DNA of 64,000 bases, taken from assembly GCA_038532735.1 (NCBI GenBank), contig JBCBAC010000010.1, positions 15,728-79,727 of the forward strand, in the 5' to 3' direction. The notes under the pieces were generated by a model that ran no database searches, had not been told where the DNA came from, and saw only the letters and a list, made by a program, of their open reading frames with translations. Positions 42,629 through 52,326 of the stretch are shown here, piece by piece. A program made the position numbers and the translations under genes. Position 1 is the first letter of the stretch; each line of letters opens with the position of its first letter. This DNA comes from JAHTBL01 sp038532735 (GTDB lineage: Bacteria; Pseudomonadota; Alphaproteobacteria; Rhodobacterales; Rhodobacteraceae).

Positions 42629-43309
42629 ATGACCGATCTGATCTTTGATATGCCAACGCCCAGCGTTGCGATTGCCAACTCTGACGCGCGCTTCCCAGTC
42701 CGGCGCATTTTTTGCGTCGGCCGCAATTACGAAGACCACGCCAAAGAATTCGGGAACAACCCCAAAGACCCACCGTTTTTCTTCACCAAACCCGCCGATG
42801 CCGTGGTGGACAGTGGCGCGAAACTGCCCTTCCCCGTCGCAACAGAGAACCTTCATTTCGAGGCGGAGCTGGTCGTGGCTATCGGCACCGATGGGTCGGC
42901 GATCCCGCGCGATACGGCGCTGGAGCATGTGTTCGGATTTGCCGCCGGAAACGACCTGACGCGGCGCGATCTACAAGCAGAGGCGAAGGACGCGCGTAGA
43001 CCTTGGGACATGGCCAAGGGCTTTGATAATTCTGCAGTCCTTGGCGCAATCACCCCGATTGCAGATTGGAACTGCGAGAGCGCGCGCATCACCTGCACGC
43101 TGGAGGGCGAGGTCAAACAAAACGCCGATATCGCCGACATGACTTGGCCAGTACCGGACATTATCGCGTATCTAAGCCGGCTGGTGCACCTGCGCACGGG
43201 CGATCTGATCATGACGGGAACACCTGCCGGTGTGGGGCAAATCCGGCCCGGTCAGGTTTGTACTGTCACGATTGAAGGGCTGGCCGAAGCGACCGTTACG
43301 CTGGGATAG
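42629..43309 (+). CDS. Fumarylacetoacetate hydrolase-family protein
   Basis: This 226-residue protein has the FAH fold and metal site: FCVGRNYEDHAKEFGNNPKD, then FEAELVVAIGTDG with the Glu ligands, and a GDLIMTGTPAGVGQIRPGQV ending. Relatives are acylpyruvases or 2-hydroxyhepta-2,4-diene-1,7-dioate isomerases. The substrate cannot be told. Its end overlaps the convergent yejF end by 14 bases. Confidence 0.87.
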   Translation: MTDLIFDMPTPSVAIANSDARFPVRRIFCVGRNYEDHAKEFGNNPKDPPFFFTKPADAVVDSGAKLPFPVATENLHFEAELVVAIGTDGSAIPRDTALEHVFGFAAGNDLTRRDLQAEAKDARRPWDMAKGFDNSAVLGAITPIADWNCESARITCTLEGEVKQNADIADMTWPVPDIIAYLSRLVHLRTGDLIMTGTPAGVGQIRPGQVCTVTIEGLAEATVTLG

Positions 43310-44906
43310 CCTCGGTCGCTTTCAAATCGAAGGCTGCGGCCATCAACGCGCGGGTATAGTCGGTCTCCGGACTGTCGAAGATCTGATCGCGCGTTCCAAA
43401 CTCGACCACGTCGCCTTGCTTCATCACCATCACCTTATGAGACAGCGCGCGCACGACTTTCAGGTCGTGGCTGATAAAGAGGTAAGCGAGTTTATATTTC
43501 TGTTGCAGGTTGCGCAGAAGTTCGACGATCTGGACCTGCACAGTCATATCCAGCGCAGAGGTCGGCTCATCCAGAACCACCAACCGAGGCCGCAGGATCA
43601 TCGCCCGGGCAATCGCAATGCGCTGGCGTTGACCGCCTGAGAATTCGTGCGGGTAGCGGTGCATCGTGTTGGGGTCGAGGCCGACCTCGGCCATAATCTC
43701 GGCCACCATGTCATGGGCGTTTTTGCCGGGCGGTGTGCCATGAACCCCAAGCCCTTCGGCAATGATCTGCTCCACCGTCATCCGCGGCGAAAGGGATCCG
43801 TAAGGGTCTTGAAAAACGATCTGCATATCCTTGCGCAGATCGCGCAGCTTGCGGCTGTTCCACTTGTCGATCCGCTGGCCCATATAGCTGATCGGCCCTT
43901 CGGATTTGATCAGCCGCATGATCGCAAGCGCCAGCGTCGTCTTACCCGACCCGGACTCGCCAACGATCCCCAGAGTCTCCCCCGCCCTGACATCAATCGT
44001 CGCTGCGTTGACGGCTTTGACATGACCGACAGTGCGTTTCAGCAGCCCGGCATGGATCGGAAACCAGATGCGAAGGGCATCTGTCGTGACCATCGTCTCC
44101 GCGTCTTCCGGCACCTCAATGGGGACACCGGTCGCCTCCGCACTCAACAGCATCTGCGTATAGGGATGCTGCGGGTTGTCGAAGATTTGCGCCGTCGGCC
44201 CATGCTCGACAATCTCGCCGTCTTTCATCACGCAGACGCGGTCAGCGATTTTGCGCACGATACCAAGGTCATGGGTGATGAAGAGCATCGACATCTGCTC
44301 GGTCTCTTTAAGCTCTGCCAGCAGGTCGAGGATTTGCGCTTGAATGGTCACATCAAGCGCGGTTGTGGGTTCATCTGCGATCAACAGTTCCGGGCCATTC
44401 GCCAATGCCATAGCGATCATGACGCGCTGGCGCTGCCCGCCAGACAGCTCATGCGGATAGGCGGTCAGGCGACTTTCGGCGTCGCGAATGCCGACCTTAT
44501 TGAGCAGTTCGATGATCTTCTCACGCACCGCATCGCCGCGCAGACCCTGATGCAGCTCGATGCTTTCGCGCAGCTGCTTTTCCAGCGTGTGCAGCGGGTT
44601 GAGCGACGTCATCGGTTCCTGAAAGATGAAGCTGACATCATTGCCGCGCACTTTGCGCAGCATGTTTTCATCCGCACCAACCATTTGCTGACCGCCATAG
44701 GTGATGGAGCCTTCGACGGTCGCGCTGTCCGCCAGCAGGTCCACAGTCGAAAGCGCCGTCACCGATTTGCCAGACCCGGACTCACCGACGAGGGCGACGG
44801 TTTCGCCCTTGTTCAACTGAAAGGAGACGCCTTTCACAGCGTGGCTGACCTCCCCGTCCTGCGAGAAGCTGACGCGCAGGTCTTTGACGTCGAGAAGTAC
44901 GCTCAT
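43296..44906 (-). CDS. yejF: Peptide ABC transporter ATP-binding protein, fused duplicate (YejF)
   Basis: This 536-residue protein contains two complete ABC ATPase halves: Walker A GESGSGKSVTALSTVDLL with signature LSGGQRQRVMIAMAL, and Walker A GESGSGKTTLALAIMRLI with signature FSGGQRQRIAIARAM. The fused form is characteristic of YejF, which powers the YejABEF importer for oligopeptides and microcin C-like peptides. It overlaps yejE by four bases and is last in the operon. Confidence 0.93.
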   Translation of the reverse strand: MSVLLDVKDLRVSFSQDGEVSHAVKGVSFQLNKGETVALVGESGSGKSVTALSTVDLLADSATVEGSITYGGQQMVGADENMLRKVRGNDVSFIFQEPMTSLNPLHTLEKQLRESIELHQGLRGDAVREKIIELLNKVGIRDAESRLTAYPHELSGGQRQRVMIAMALANGPELLIADEPTTALDVTIQAQILDLLAELKETEQMSMLFITHDLGIVRKIADRVCVMKDGEIVEHGPTAQIFDNPQHPYTQMLLSAEATGVPIEVPEDAETMVTTDALRIWFPIHAGLLKRTVGHVKAVNAATIDVRAGETLGIVGESGSGKTTLALAIMRLIKSEGPISYMGQRIDKWNSRKLRDLRKDMQIVFQDPYGSLSPRMTVEQIIAEGLGVHGTPPGKNAHDMVAEIMAEVGLDPNTMHRYPHEFSGGQRQRIAIARAMILRPRLVVLDEPTSALDMTVQVQIVELLRNLQQKYKLAYLFISHDLKVVRALSHKVMVMKQGDVVEFGTRDQIFDSPETDYTRALMAAAFDLKATEAIPA

Positions 44907-46009
44907 GTGAAGGTCTTTCGGGGATCAAACGCGTCGCGGATGCCTTCAAAGATGAAGACAAGCAGCGACAGCATGAGGGCAAAGGCCACGAAAGCCGTGA
45001 AGCCGAGCCAAGGGGCCTGCAAGTTCTGCTTGGCTTGTAGCGTGAGCTCGCCCAACGACGGGGCAGAGGACGGCAGACCGTAGCCAAGAAAATCGAGCGC
45101 GGCGAGGCCGCCAATGGTGCCGGTGATGATGAAAGGCAGCATCGTGAGCGTCGCGACCATGGCGTTGGGCAGCATGTGGCGGAACATGATCGTCCAGTTG
45201 CTGACCCCCAACGCGCGGGCGGCGCGGACATATTCGAAATTCCGCGCCCTCAGGAATTCGGCGCGCACGACGCCCACCAAAGCAGGCCAGCCGAACAGCA
45301 CCATGAGGAAGACCAGCAACCAGAAACTTCGCCCCAGCACCGAGAACATGATGATGATGATATAGATCGACGGGGTAGAACCCCAGATTTCCAGAATGCG
45401 CTGGAAGATCAGGTCGAGCCAGCCGCCGAAATAGCCCTGAAGCGCACCGGCGATGATGCCGATTGCGGCGGCCATGGAAGTGACCATCAGCGTGAACAGG
45501 ATCGACAGGCGGAAGCCGTAGATCACGCGGGCCAGCACATCGCGGGAGGTGTCATCGGTGCCCAGCAGGTTTTCAGCAGATGGGGGTGCGGGGGCCACGC
45601 CGCCACGGTCCACGATGGTGGAATAATTGTAGCGGACCGGCGGCCAGATCAGCCAGCCCTTGTCGATGGCCTGCCCTGCGATGTCACCGTCCTGCGCGTC
45701 TTCGATCAGCTCTTCGGGGATGTCGTAGCAATCGATCATGCCGCCCGTGATGATCAGGCATTGCACGTCCTCATAGCGGTATTGCGCCTCGGTCGCGAGG
45801 TCGCCGCCGAACTTCGTTTCAGGATAGAAGTTGAAAATCGGCATGTGCAGCTCGCCCTGATAGCTGACGAGGATCGGTTTGTCGTTGGCCAGAAACTCCG
45901 CAAAGAGCGAGATACCGAAGAGTACCGTGAAGATGATGAGTGACCAGAAGGCGCGCCCGTTGCGGCGGAAGTTGCGCCAGCGGCGTTGGTTAAGCGGAGA
46001 CAGCGCCAT
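44903..46009 (-). CDS. yejE: Peptide ABC transporter permease (YejE)
   Basis: This 368-residue inner-membrane permease has an N-terminal span (FWSLIIFTVLFGISLFAEFL), a long periplasmic insert typical of YejE (HMPIFNFYPETKFGGDLATE) and a C-terminal domain with ARALGVSNWTIMFRHMLPNA, the EAA loop. The order yejA-yejB-yejE-yejF is canonical. Its start follows the yejB stop directly. Confidence 0.93.
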   Translation of the reverse strand: MALSPLNQRRWRNFRRNGRAFWSLIIFTVLFGISLFAEFLANDKPILVSYQGELHMPIFNFYPETKFGGDLATEAQYRYEDVQCLIITGGMIDCYDIPEELIEDAQDGDIAGQAIDKGWLIWPPVRYNYSTIVDRGGVAPAPPSAENLLGTDDTSRDVLARVIYGFRLSILFTLMVTSMAAAIGIIAGALQGYFGGWLDLIFQRILEIWGSTPSIYIIIIMFSVLGRSFWLLVFLMVLFGWPALVGVVRAEFLRARNFEYVRAARALGVSNWTIMFRHMLPNAMVATLTMLPFIITGTIGGLAALDFLGYGLPSSAPSLGELTLQAKQNLQAPWLGFTAFVAFALMLSLLVFIFEGIRDAFDPRKTFT

Positions 46010-47089
46010 TTATCCGCGCCTCTCGAAATCGATGCGCGGATCGACGAAGACATACATCAGGTCCGACAGGATGCCGACGACCAGCCCGATCAGACCGAAG
46101 ACGAAAAGCGTGCCGAACATGACCGGATAATCGCGTGACACCGCAGCCTCGAACCCCAGGCGGCCCAGACCGTCGAGGGAAAAGAGCGTTTCGATAATCA
46201 GAGAGCCACCGAAGAAGACACCGATGAAAACAGCCGGGAAACCGGCGATCACGATCAGCATCGCGTTGCGGAACACATGGCCATACATCACGCGCCGTTC
46301 GGTCAAACCCTTGGCCTTCGCGGTCATCACGTACTGCTTCTTGATCTCGTCCAGAAAGCTGTTCTTGGTCAGCAAGGTCAGCGTCGCAAATGCGGAAATA
46401 GTGGAGGCCAAGACGGGCAACGTAATATGCCAGAAATAATCGCCAATTTTGCCGAGCAGGCTCAGGTCTTCCCAATTATCAGACGTGAGCCCCCGCAGCG
46501 GGAATATCTGGAAATAAGATCCACCCGCAAAAAGCACCAGAAGCAGGATCGCAAACAAAAAACCGGGGATTGCATAGCCCACGATGATCGCGCCCGACGT
46601 CCAGGTATCAAACGGCGTGCCGTCGCGCACGGCTTTCCGCACACCCAGCGGGATTGAGATGAGATAAGCGATGAGCGTGGACCAAAGCCCCAGCGTAATC
46701 GAAACTGGCAGCTTCTCGATCACCAGATCAATGACCGAGATGGAGCGGAAATAACTCTCCCCGAAATCGAGGCGAATGTAGTTCCACATCATGTTCAGGA
46801 AACGCTCAAGCGGCGGTTTGTCGAACCCGAACTCAGCTTCAAGCTCGGCGAGAAACTCAGGTGGTAGGCCACGCGCGCCCAGATACCGATCATCCCCGCC
46901 GCTTTGTTGGATGCCAGCGTCTCCACCACCAGCAAAGCCTTCGAACACGTCCCCTTCGCCTTCCAACTGGGCGATGATCTGTTCGATCGGGCCGCCTGGC
47001 ACAAACTGCACGAGTGCAAAATTGATGACCATAATCCCGAAAAGTGTCGGAATGATCAGCAACAATCGCCGGAGAATATAGGCGCCCAT
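46010..47089 (-). CDS. yejB: Peptide ABC transporter permease (YejB)
   Basis: This 359-residue permease begins MGAYILRRLLLIIPTLFGIM. An extra periplasmic loop with GGDDRYLGARGLPPEFLAEL is typical of YejB. The EAA loop AKGLTERRVMYGHVFRNAML contacts the ATPase. It pairs with YejE to form the channel and lies 19 bases downstream of yejA. Confidence 0.93.
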   Translation of the reverse strand: MGAYILRRLLLIIPTLFGIMVINFALVQFVPGGPIEQIIAQLEGEGDVFEGFAGGGDAGIQQSGGDDRYLGARGLPPEFLAELEAEFGFDKPPLERFLNMMWNYIRLDFGESYFRSISVIDLVIEKLPVSITLGLWSTLIAYLISIPLGVRKAVRDGTPFDTWTSGAIIVGYAIPGFLFAILLLVLFAGGSYFQIFPLRGLTSDNWEDLSLLGKIGDYFWHITLPVLASTISAFATLTLLTKNSFLDEIKKQYVMTAKAKGLTERRVMYGHVFRNAMLIVIAGFPAVFIGVFFGGSLIIETLFSLDGLGRLGFEAAVSRDYPVMFGTLFVFGLIGLVVGILSDLMYVFVDPRIDFERRG

Positions 47090-47108
47090 TTACCCTGCTC
47101 TGTCTTCG

Positions 47109-49022
47109 TTATTGGAAGGCGCCTGCGGCCTTCAGTGCTTCGCCCTTTTCGGCGTTATACCACCAGAAGTCCAAGTGGCCCAGCGCATATGGCGGCAGTG
47201 GATCGGGGTACTCATACATATCGTAATAGGCGATTGTATGCGCGTCCTTGTACCATTGCGGGATCCAGAAGCGTTCCGCCCGCAACACGCGATCAAGTGC
47301 AGACACAGCGGTTTCCAGTTCCTCTTGCGAGGACGCCTTGATGACATGGTCGATCAGCGCGTCCACGGCTGGGCTTTTCAGTCCCATCAGGTTCCGGGTT
47401 GAGATATCGGCGGTTTCAGATCCAAAGAACTGCTCCAGACTGGCCCCCGGAACATATCCCATCGGAAACTGCGTGGTGACGATGTCGAAGTCATACGCCC
47501 GTTCCCGGTTCACGGCTTCGGCTTGGTCGACACGGTTATGGACCGCATCCACACCCAACTGGCGCAGGGAGTCGACGTAAGGATTGATCACACGATCGAA
47601 GGTCTGACTGTCATTCAGGAACTCAACGCGCAGCGTCTGGCCATCCTTCCGGCGTAAGCCGTCATTGCCGACCATCCAACCGGCTTCGTCCAGCAACGCC
47701 GACGCGCGGCGTAGGTTGCGGCGGTCAGTCGAGGACCTTGCGCTTGATTCAGGTGCCATCACGGGCTCACTGTCCAGAACACCGGCTGGCAGATGCTCGG
47801 CCAGCGGCTCCAGCAAGGCGAGCTCAGCCTCTGATGGCAGCCCTTCTGCGGCGAGATCAGAGTTCTCCCAGAAAGAGTTTACGCGGGCGTAGAGGCCATA
47901 GAACAGCGTCTCGTTTGACCATTCGAAGTTGAACATCAAACCGATCGCTTCGCGCACGAGCGGGTCCTGAAAGCGCTCTTTGCGCGTGTTCAGCACAAAG
48001 GCCTGCCCTGTTGCGAGCGTGCCGTCCGGAACGGCTTCCTTCTTGACCCAGCCCCGTTCGGTGACCGCAGGGAAGTTATAGCCGGTCCCCCAACTTTTTG
48101 AGCTTGCCTCGTCGCGGAACGTGTAGGCACCCCCTTTGAACCCCTCAAAAGCCGCATTGTAATCACCGAAGTACTCGACGGTGATTTCATCAAAGTTGCT
48201 GCGCCCGATCATCAGCGGATGATCCCAGCCCCAATAATCGGGGTTGCGGACATAGCTGATGGATTGGCCAACATCGACCTCGTCCAAAATGTAGGGACCA
48301 GAGCCTAAAAGCGGCTCAAGGGAGCTTGCTTCGAAGTCACGGTCATTGGCTTCATAATGCGCTTTGGAGAAGATGGGCAAACCGCCCACTGTCGACGGCA
48401 GATCACGCGTAGGGAAGCCTTCCTTGAAGGTATATTTCACACGGTATGGGCCCAGAACTTCTGCGGATTCCACTTGCTGCGAAAGGACAGCGCGGAAGCT
48501 CGGCAGGCCCTTTTCGAGAAAAAGCTCATAGGAAAAGACAACATCTTCAGCCGTCAGCGGCGAGCCATCTGAAAAGGTCACATCTTCGCGCATGTTAAAG
48601 ATTACGAAAGAGCGGTCTTCAGGGTATTCGAGGCTTTCTGCGATCAAGCCGTAGCTGCTACCGATCTCATCGGCGGTACCAATCAACAGGCTTTCGTAGA
48701 AAATCGAGGAAAGACGGGCCGCGCGGCCTTTGGGGGTGTACGGGTTCAGGCTGTCAAATCCGCCAAAACCCCAGATCGAGATTTCACCGCCTTTGGGTGC
48801 ATCCGGGTTCACATAGTCCAGATGGGCCATATCAGCGGGGTATTTCAGGTCGCTGAAAGTTGAGATGCCGTGGGATTTGATCAGCTCTTCAGCGGTGGCA
48901 TCGGTCGCGCGGGCTTGGCTTACGATGAGCGTGAAAAGGAGTGCTGTCAGGGCCGTAAATAAGATAGCAGGGCTGGTCTGGGCTGGACGGGCGGCGATGG
49001 CACGCGCTCTTACTTTATACAT
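47109..49022 (-). CDS. yejA: Extracellular oligopeptide-binding protein (YejA)
   Basis: This 637-residue SBP family 5 protein has a signal peptide ending near ARATD, and then YPADMAHLDYVNPDAPKGGE, the characteristic YejA opening. FDSLNPYTPKGRAARLSSIF and SDGSPLTAEDVVFSYELF follow. It captures peptides in the periplasm for YejBEF. It is the first gene of the four-gene operon; the 225 bases upstream, before the cytochrome gene on the same strand, would hold the promoter. Confidence 0.94.
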   Translation of the reverse strand: MYKVRARAIAARPAQTSPAILFTALTALLFTLIVSQARATDATAEELIKSHGISTFSDLKYPADMAHLDYVNPDAPKGGEISIWGFGGFDSLNPYTPKGRAARLSSIFYESLLIGTADEIGSSYGLIAESLEYPEDRSFVIFNMREDVTFSDGSPLTAEDVVFSYELFLEKGLPSFRAVLSQQVESAEVLGPYRVKYTFKEGFPTRDLPSTVGGLPIFSKAHYEANDRDFEASSLEPLLGSGPYILDEVDVGQSISYVRNPDYWGWDHPLMIGRSNFDEITVEYFGDYNAAFEGFKGGAYTFRDEASSKSWGTGYNFPAVTERGWVKKEAVPDGTLATGQAFVLNTRKERFQDPLVREAIGLMFNFEWSNETLFYGLYARVNSFWENSDLAAEGLPSEAELALLEPLAEHLPAGVLDSEPVMAPESSARSSTDRRNLRRASALLDEAGWMVGNDGLRRKDGQTLRVEFLNDSQTFDRVINPYVDSLRQLGVDAVHNRVDQAEAVNRERAYDFDIVTTQFPMGYVPGASLEQFFGSETADISTRNLMGLKSPAVDALIDHVIKASSQEELETAVSALDRVLRAERFWIPQWYKDAHTIAYYDMYEYPDPLPPYALGHLDFWWYNAEKGEALKAAGAFQ

Positions 49023-49201
49023 ATCTGCTCTCCTGCTGAAACTTCATCCCTTGACTTAAAAGTAAGGTAAATACCGATTTGTCGACTGTTCAAGGCGAGA
49101 TTCCGTGACAACCACGTGATCGTGTACGTGATCAGAACCGCAAAAAAGCATCTGACAGCCTACGATCACAGCCTGAAAAGCGACTGCGGGCGCATACGAA
49201 A

Positions 49202-49226
49202 AAGGCCGCCCTGAGAGAGCGGCCTT
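49202..49226 (-). terminator. Terminator of cytochrome c gene
   Basis: AAGGCCGC (49202-49209) pairs with GCGGCCTT (49219-49226). On the minus strand the hairpin is followed by TTTTTC. It lies 21 bases after the cytochrome c stop. Confidence 0.85.
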
Positions 49227-49247
49227 CAAAACTGTATGCGGTCTGGC

Positions 49248-49760
49248 TTAGCTGCCGATTGTCGCGAGATAGGCGATCAGGTTGGCGCGGTCTTCGACTT
49301 TGGGAAGGCCCGAGAAACCCATCGACGTGCCAGGCGTATAACCACGCGGGTTCTCGAGGAACGCATTGAGATGCTCAGGCGTCCAGACGTCCACAACTTC
49401 GCTCAACGCGCCGGAATAACCAAAACCTTCAGATGCTGCGACCGCACGGTTGACCACGCCATAAAGATAGGGCCCAGTGCCGTTCGCGCCCTGTTCTAGT
49501 TTGTGACACGCGCGGCATTTGCCAAAGACGCGCTCACCTTTGCCTGGGTCCGCAGACGCCAGAACAACCTCGAACGGCACTTCTTCTTCGACCTCGGCGA
49601 CCTCTTCTTCGCCGGTATCAATCACATATGCCTGTTCGCTATGCTTCCCGTGACCGCCGGTGTGATACAGTTCTTCCGCGGCCCATGCACCCAGAAGAAA
49701 AATCAAAAGAGAGCCGCACAACGCAGCGCCGGCTTTCGTTATCGTCATTGTGTCGAACAT
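49248..49760 (-). CDS. cycM: Membrane-anchored cytochrome c, CycM/c552 type
   Basis: This 170-residue protein has an uncleaved N-terminal anchor (ALCGSLLIFLLGAWAAEELY), an acidic linker (EEEVAEVEEEVPFE) and a class I cytochrome c domain. The haem motif is CRACH (GKCRACHKLEQGANG), and the Met ligand is likely in GTSMGFSGLPK. Such anchored cytochromes carry electrons from the bc1 complex to cytochrome oxidase. It is monocistronic, with a terminator behind it. Confidence 0.92.
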   Translation of the reverse strand: MFDTMTITKAGAALCGSLLIFLLGAWAAEELYHTGGHGKHSEQAYVIDTGEEEVAEVEEEVPFEVVLASADPGKGERVFGKCRACHKLEQGANGTGPYLYGVVNRAVAASEGFGYSGALSEVVDVWTPEHLNAFLENPRGYTPGTSMGFSGLPKVEDRANLIAYLATIGS

Positions 49761-49875
49761 GTCGCATCCATTTGGCTTTTTGCTAGCCGCTATGTATGCG
49801 GTTCACGCAAGGTTGCGCAAGGTGTAGAAGGCGCGACCAAACGCCCATTTTGGGCAGATATACGAGGGGCCCAAA

Positions 49876-50715
49876 ATGACAGATCGTATAGCCTTTCAAG
49901 GTGAACTCGGCGCCTATTCCCATCAGGCCTGTCGCGAGGCGCGCCCTGACCTCGACCCCCTCCCCTGCCCCACATTCGAGGACGCAATTGAGGCCGTGCG
50001 CAAGGGCGATGCGGTGCAAGCCATGCTGCCTGTCGAGAACTCTACTTATGGCCGCGTCGCAGACATGCATCAGCTGCTGCCGGACAGCGGCCTCAAGATC
50101 ATCGAGGAATGCTATGTCCGTGTGCATATCAATCTGCTTGCGGTGCCAGGTGCGAAGCTGAGCGATATCAAAATCGCCCAAAGCCATACCGTTTTGCTAG
50201 GCCAGTGCCGCGACTTCCTCCGCGAAAACGCGATTGCGCCTCTGACAGGCGCAGACACTGCCGGATCTGCCCAGCATATTGCCGAGCTTGCTGATCCAAG
50301 CTGCGCCGCACTCGCTTCAGAACTTGCGGGGGAGATTTATGGCCTCAACGTCTTGGCCCGCCACATCGAGGATCACGACCGGAATACAACACGCTTCTTG
50401 ATCATGTCGCGTGAGATGGACATGAAGCGCCGCGGTCGCGCCGGGATGAAAACAACCTTCGTCTTCCGGGTCCGCAACATTCCGGCCGCGCTTTATAAAG
50501 CGATGGGCGGGTTTGCGACCAATGGCATCAACATGACGAAGCTGGAAAGCTACATGGTTGGCGGGCAATTCACCGCGACGCAGTTTTATGCTGATATCGA
50601 AGGTCACCCCGATGACAAAAGCGTCCAACTCGCTTTTGAAGAGCTGGATTACTTCACCGATAAGCTCGAACTTCTGGGGGTTTATCCAACTGGGCAAATC
50701 CCGTCCGACCGCTGA
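49876..50715 (+). CDS. pheA: Prephenate dehydratase
   Basis: This 279-residue enzyme makes phenylpyruvate. The catalytic half begins RIAFQGELGAYSHQACREAR, with NTTRFLIMSRE as the TRF motif. The C-terminal ACT domain (TFVFRVRNIPAALYKAMGGF, then LESYMVGGQFTATQFYADIE) binds phenylalanine for feedback control. There is no chorismate mutase domain, as usual in alphaproteobacteria. Confidence 0.95.
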   Translation: MTDRIAFQGELGAYSHQACREARPDLDPLPCPTFEDAIEAVRKGDAVQAMLPVENSTYGRVADMHQLLPDSGLKIIEECYVRVHINLLAVPGAKLSDIKIAQSHTVLLGQCRDFLRENAIAPLTGADTAGSAQHIAELADPSCAALASELAGEIYGLNVLARHIEDHDRNTTRFLIMSREMDMKRRGRAGMKTTFVFRVRNIPAALYKAMGGFATNGINMTKLESYMVGGQFTATQFYADIEGHPDDKSVQLAFEELDYFTDKLELLGVYPTGQIPSDR

Positions 50716-51183
50716 TCAGGCCATGCGCGCGTGGCGATCTTCCAGTTCTTCTGCATAATCGGCGAGACGTGTGTTCAACCGGCGGGTCATGTTGGTCTTT
50801 ACCAGTTTGATTGACTGATAGAGTAGGCGCGCCGGGATGCTGTGCGGCTTAAGACTCGCGTTGATTAAAAGCCTTGTGCGGGCACGGGACAGCGCAACGA
50901 GGTCGATCTCCATCACCACCTCTAGCCCGCCAACACGAGCGTCAAACTTCAGTCGATTTGGCGGCTCATATTCGCTCAGCTTACCCTGCATCTCGCGGGA
51001 TTTGCCGCGAAACACAAACTGCGCCTGCCAGCTCATTCCAACGCCTGGGGCGTTTAAAGTATCCGTGCGCACAACATCCGCGCCCCGACGCAGCGCTGTG
51101 CGCTCAAACCGCTCAAAATCCGACACTTGCTGAAACGCAAATTCAATCGGCACTTCGATGTCTTCACTGGCCCTAAACTGCAT
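50716..51183 (-). CDS. SRPBCC-family protein
   Basis: This 155-residue protein starts MQFRASEDIEVPIEFAFQQV. The START-like pattern includes FERTALRRGADVVRTDTLNA, a strand region MSWQAQFVFRGKSREMQGKL and a long C-terminal helix LVKTNMTRRLNTRLADYAEE. The fold binds hydrophobic ligands, and no catalytic residues can be named. It ends next to the pheA stop, convergently. Confidence 0.82.
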   Translation of the reverse strand: MQFRASEDIEVPIEFAFQQVSDFERFERTALRRGADVVRTDTLNAPGVGMSWQAQFVFRGKSREMQGKLSEYEPPNRLKFDARVGGLEVVMEIDLVALSRARTRLLINASLKPHSIPARLLYQSIKLVKTNMTRRLNTRLADYAEELEDRHARMA

Positions 51184-51220
51184 TTGCCTGCCCCGTTTTT
51201 GTTATGCTCGCATAATTGGC

Positions 51221-52177
51221 TTAATCGAGGCTATCGGCAAGCCAGTTTGCCAGAAGAAAATGCGCGATCGCACCCTTCCTGGCGGGCTTGATCTTGGCAT
51301 CGTTGCCAGCGAAGACCTCCATCATCCGCTCTCGGGTGACCCAGAACGCATCCTCGATTTCCACCGGATCAATGGTCAGCTCTGTGCTGGTCGCGTGACC
51401 ATGGCACCCGATCATCAGAGAAGCCGGGAAGGGCCAAGGCTGTGACGCCAGATAGTCGACTTGCCCAACGGTGACGCCCGCCTCCTCGAATACTTCGCGG
51501 CGCACCGCGGCTTCCACCGTTTCGCCCGGCTCCACAAAACCAGCCAGCAGCGAGTACATCCCTTCAGGCCAAAAGTGAGAGCGCCCGATTAGCACCGAAT
51601 TGCCGTGGGTGATCAACATGATGACAACCGGGTCGGTGCGCGGAAAATGCTTGCCTTCGCAAGCTGGGCAATTGCGTTGCCAGCCGGCCATCGCCATCAC
51701 GCTTTCCGCACCACACCGCGCGCAGAACCGGTGTGAGCGATGCCAGTCGAGCACAGCTTTGCCTGTCGCCGCCAACTCTGCATCGCGCGGGGTGAGCCGG
51801 GTCATCATCGCGCGCAGCTCTGCAAAACGCGCGGTCTCGGGCACGTCCATCGGGCGCTGCTCGCTCGTGTCGATGAAGGCACCGATCTCAGCACCATCGA
51901 GGTCTTCTGGCTGCCAGTAAGACACATCCACCGCAAAACGCGGCTGGTCCTCATCAAGGCCCAGAAACACCATTTTCGCGTGATACTCTGCGACAAGCGG
52001 ATGCGTGGCTGCAACCCAGCCCAACGCATCGCCATCCATAAGCGGCTTGCCCCGCCAGATCATCAGGACGGGCGTCCCCTCGCTCAAGTAGCCTTGCAGC
52101 GTTTCCGTCTTGTCACGCAATTGCGCCGCCCGGTCGAGCGCCGAGCCACCAAAGGTCACCGTTTCCGCTAGTCTCAT
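51221..52177 (-). CDS. nudC: NAD+ diphosphatase (NudC)
   Basis: This 318-residue Nudix hydrolase cleaves NADH and removes NAD caps from RNA. The zinc ribbon is CARCGAESVMAMAGWQRNCP plus AC. The Nudix box is GFVEPGETVEAAVRREVFEE with AGV, and SQPWPFPASLM is the NudC-specific motif after it. I start at MRLAETVTFGGSALDRAAQL (52177); the upstream extension is not plausible. Confidence 0.95.
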   Translation of the reverse strand: MRLAETVTFGGSALDRAAQLRDKTETLQGYLSEGTPVLMIWRGKPLMDGDALGWVAATHPLVAEYHAKMVFLGLDEDQPRFAVDVSYWQPEDLDGAEIGAFIDTSEQRPMDVPETARFAELRAMMTRLTPRDAELAATGKAVLDWHRSHRFCARCGAESVMAMAGWQRNCPACEGKHFPRTDPVVIMLITHGNSVLIGRSHFWPEGMYSLLAGFVEPGETVEAAVRREVFEEAGVTVGQVDYLASQPWPFPASLMIGCHGHATSTELTIDPVEIEDAFWVTRERMMEVFAGNDAKIKPARKGAIAHFLLANWLADSLD

Positions 52178-52326
52178 GGTCCGCCTTAACCCCTTGATGC
52201 CGCACACCCCGCGTCGGCAGACCCATCGCATGATGGGCATTTTGACGCAATGGCTGGAACACGCACACGCAAAGGTTGCAATTAAGACAGTGTCACAGCT
52301 TGAATGGGGCAAGGGAAGGTCCGGGG

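Noticed and set aside
49114..49133. Direct repeat ACGTGATC twice, 12 bases apart, upstream of yejA
   Set aside because: Short and without a known regulator; could be chance. It is worth a look only if conserved.
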